In this document: positions 62,540-64,000 of the stretch, in pieces | Numbering within the stretch: position 1 is the first letter of the stretch | Layout: each line of letters opens with the position of its first letter | Source: Tissierella creatinini | GTDB taxonomy: Bacteria; Bacillota; Clostridia; Tissierellales; Tissierellaceae | Assembly (NCBI GenBank): GCA_005046945.1 | Contig: SUSS01000003.1 | Coordinates: 62,001 to 126,000 of the forward strand | Reading direction: 5' to 3' | DNA: 64,000 nucleotides | Translations under genes and position numbers: made by a program | Notes under the pieces: generated by a model | Told to the model about the DNA's origin: nothing | What the model saw: only the letters and a program-made list of their open reading frames with translations | The model's database searches: none

Positions 62540-63403
62540 TTAATTTGCTGAAGGTTGATTTACAATTGCATCATCCATAATTTGTTGACGCTCTTCTTCT
62601 GAAATTTGAGATAGTATTTCATTTATCTTATCTTTTAATTCACTATCCTTTTTTAATCCTACTGCAATTGCTGTATCATCATCTAAGGTTTCAAAACCGT
62701 CTTCAAATTCAACAAAAGCAAAGTTGGAGTTTGCTGATGATGCGCTTATTCCTTCCGGACGCTCAGATACATATCCGTCTATAATTCCTGACTGAAGTGC
62801 AGCTCTCATAGCTGGGAAGTCTGACATAGCAGTTTCCTTATTTACTCCCTCAATTTGGTCTATTACAGTATAATGGAATGTATTAAGCTGTGCAGTAACC
62901 TTTGCTCCTTTAAAGTCTTGAATGCTCTTTGCATTACTATATGGTCCACCATTTTTAACTACCATTACAAGATCTGATTTATAATAGTTATCTGAGAAAT
63001 CTATATTTTTCGCTCTTTCAGCTGTTGGTGACATGCCTGCTATAATTGCATCAATAGTTCCTGAAGTAAGAGCTGGTAGAAGTCCATCCCATTCAGTCTT
63101 CACAATTACAAGTTCCTTACCTAATCCTTCTGCTATTTTCTTTGCAATTTCAACATCATATCCACCGGCATATTCTGCATTGCCATCGATTTTTACTCCG
63201 CCGTTTGAGTCATCTGCTTGAGTCCAGTTAAAAGGTGGATAACCCGCTTCAAGGCCTACTTTAAAAGTTCCCTTTTCTTCATCCGCAGGCGTCTCTGCAG
63301 GTGTCTTTGCTGGTGTCTCTGCTGGTGTCTGGCTAGATGTACATCCCGCTAACAAACTTAACATAAGTGCTAGGACTAAAAAAACAGATAATTTTCTCTT
63401 CAT
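62540..63403 (-). CDS. glnH: Polar amino acid-binding lipoprotein
   Basis: A 287-residue family 3 solute-binding lipoprotein. The lipobox LLAGC gives Cys21, followed by a Pro/Ala/Thr/Glu linker. FKVGLEAGYPPFNWTQADD, YDVEIAKKIAEGLGKEL, DGLLPALTSGTIDAIIAGMSP and ERAKNIDFSDNYYK are typical. A short T-box-like attenuator precedes it, suggesting control by an amino acid. The symbol follows the family; the substrate is not known. Confidence 0.9.
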   Translation of the reverse strand: MKRKLSVFLVLALMLSLLAGCTSSQTPAETPAKTPAETPADEEKGTFKVGLEAGYPPFNWTQADDSNGGVKIDGNAEYAGGYDVEIAKKIAEGLGKELVIVKTEWDGLLPALTSGTIDAIIAGMSPTAERAKNIDFSDNYYKSDLVMVVKNGGPYSNAKSIQDFKGAKVTAQLNTFHYTVIDQIEGVNKETAMSDFPAMRAALQSGIIDGYVSERPEGISASSANSNFAFVEFEDGFETLDDDTAIAVGLKKDSELKDKINEILSQISEEERQQIMDDAIVNQPSAN

Positions 63404-63450
63404 CTTAATCTCTCCTTATTTTAGCATGTGAATTATTATCAAAACATATA

Positions 63451-63545
63451 AAAAAACAAAAACACCTTACAGGATATGTAGGTGCATATTGATACCACCT
63501 CTAGCTCCCCCTAAGGATGAGGATTTTCTAAAGTTTTGATTTCAT
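63451..63545 (-). promoter_or_regulatory. Short attenuator leader with a T-box-like motif
   Basis: On the minus strand GAGGTGGTATCAAT (63501-63488) resembles the T-box core; directly after it CACCTACA and TGTAAGGTG form a terminator stem (63463-63484) followed by a long T run. The AGGTG of the motif could pair with CACCT and break the terminator. The leader from the likely start (about 63542) is only some 90 bases before the terminator, too short for a normal stem I. Confidence 0.6.
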
Positions 63546-63547
63546 AT

Positions 63548-63577
63548 ATGATACCATTATAGCATAAGGCTTGTCAA
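63548..63577 (-). promoter_or_regulatory. Likely promoter of the glnHPQ-type operon
   Basis: On the minus strand TTGACA (63577-63572) is followed after 18 bases by TATCAT (63553-63548). A better -10, TATAAT at 63561-63556, is only 10 bases from TTGACA, so the exact pairing is open. Confidence 0.5.
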
Positions 63578-63606
63578 TAAAAAAGGTCTAAAACTCAAGC
63601 TTATAG

Positions 63607-64000
<394 letters not shown>

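Overview
The window is AT-rich DNA with Firmicutes-style ribosome binding sites, several TTG/GTG starts, intrinsic terminators, T-box leaders, a glmS ribozyme and a cobalamin riboswitch. This fits an anaerobic low-GC Gram-positive bacterium of the Clostridia/Tissierellia kind. I cannot name a genus. I see no rRNA, tRNA, CRISPR array, transposase or phage genes. Nearly all genes look intact. Most of 4.8-53.4 kb is read from the minus strand.

Layout: 0.1-4.7 kb is a riboswitch-controlled vitamin B12 uptake operon carrying a cobalamin adenosyltransferase relative and a Dph6-like ATPase. 4.8-7.5 kb is a pgeF-lrgA-lrgB-aroD operon. 7.5-24.1 kb is the centre of interest: a purine-catabolism island whose main operon (20.2 to 7.5 kb, minus strand) joins a hydantoinase-type cyclic amidohydrolase, an isochorismatase-fold amidohydrolase, a UbiD/UbiX decarboxylase pair, four bacterial microcompartment (BMC) shell proteins, a BMC-type flavoprotein, an adenine deaminase, a four-subunit molybdenum hydroxylase and a MocA-like protein. 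It is flanked by a divergent cyclase-family hydrolase and by pucR and guaD. 24.2-29.8 kb holds glpK, a CAP-domain protein, a Nudix hydrolase, a patatin, mscL and dCMP deaminase. 29.8-36.2 kb holds RNase H, pgpA, sortase, apbE with a duplicated lipoprotein, and aroE. 36.3-43.6 kb holds glmS with its ribozyme, apt, a MurE-like ligase and an HD-GYP protein. 43.8-48.7 kb is a maltodextrin operon. 48.8-53.8 kb is a leucine T-box-controlled branched-chain amino acid ABC transporter. 54-64 kb holds an M29 aminopeptidase, a YdjGHI-like set, a J-domain protein, a Trp T-box-controlled TrpX, a polar amino acid ABC transporter and the start of mnmA.

Main hypothesis: the BMC operon encodes, inside a protein shell, the classical clostridial purine fermentation route. 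Adenine and guanine are deaminated, hypoxanthine is hydroxylated to xanthine, the six-membered ring is opened by the cyclic amidohydrolase to 4-ureido-5-imidazolecarboxylate, the ureido group is removed by the isochorismatase-fold enzyme, and the product is decarboxylated by the prenyl-FMN enzyme UbiD to 4-aminoimidazole. The cyclase-family hydrolase could then open 4-imidazolone, a five-membered lactam, to formiminoglycine. The families and gene order are read from the sequence; the substrate assignments are inference. No aldehyde dehydrogenase, alcohol dehydrogenase or phosphotransacylase is present, so this is not a standard aldehyde metabolosome.

A second recurring theme is a small palindromic intergenic repeat family (about 65-190 bp, beginning ATAACGAG and ending near TACTTAAA), present in at least five places. 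It touches regulatory and coding signals: one copy lies in the leader of the BMC operon, one supplies a -35 element and one supplies a stop codon.
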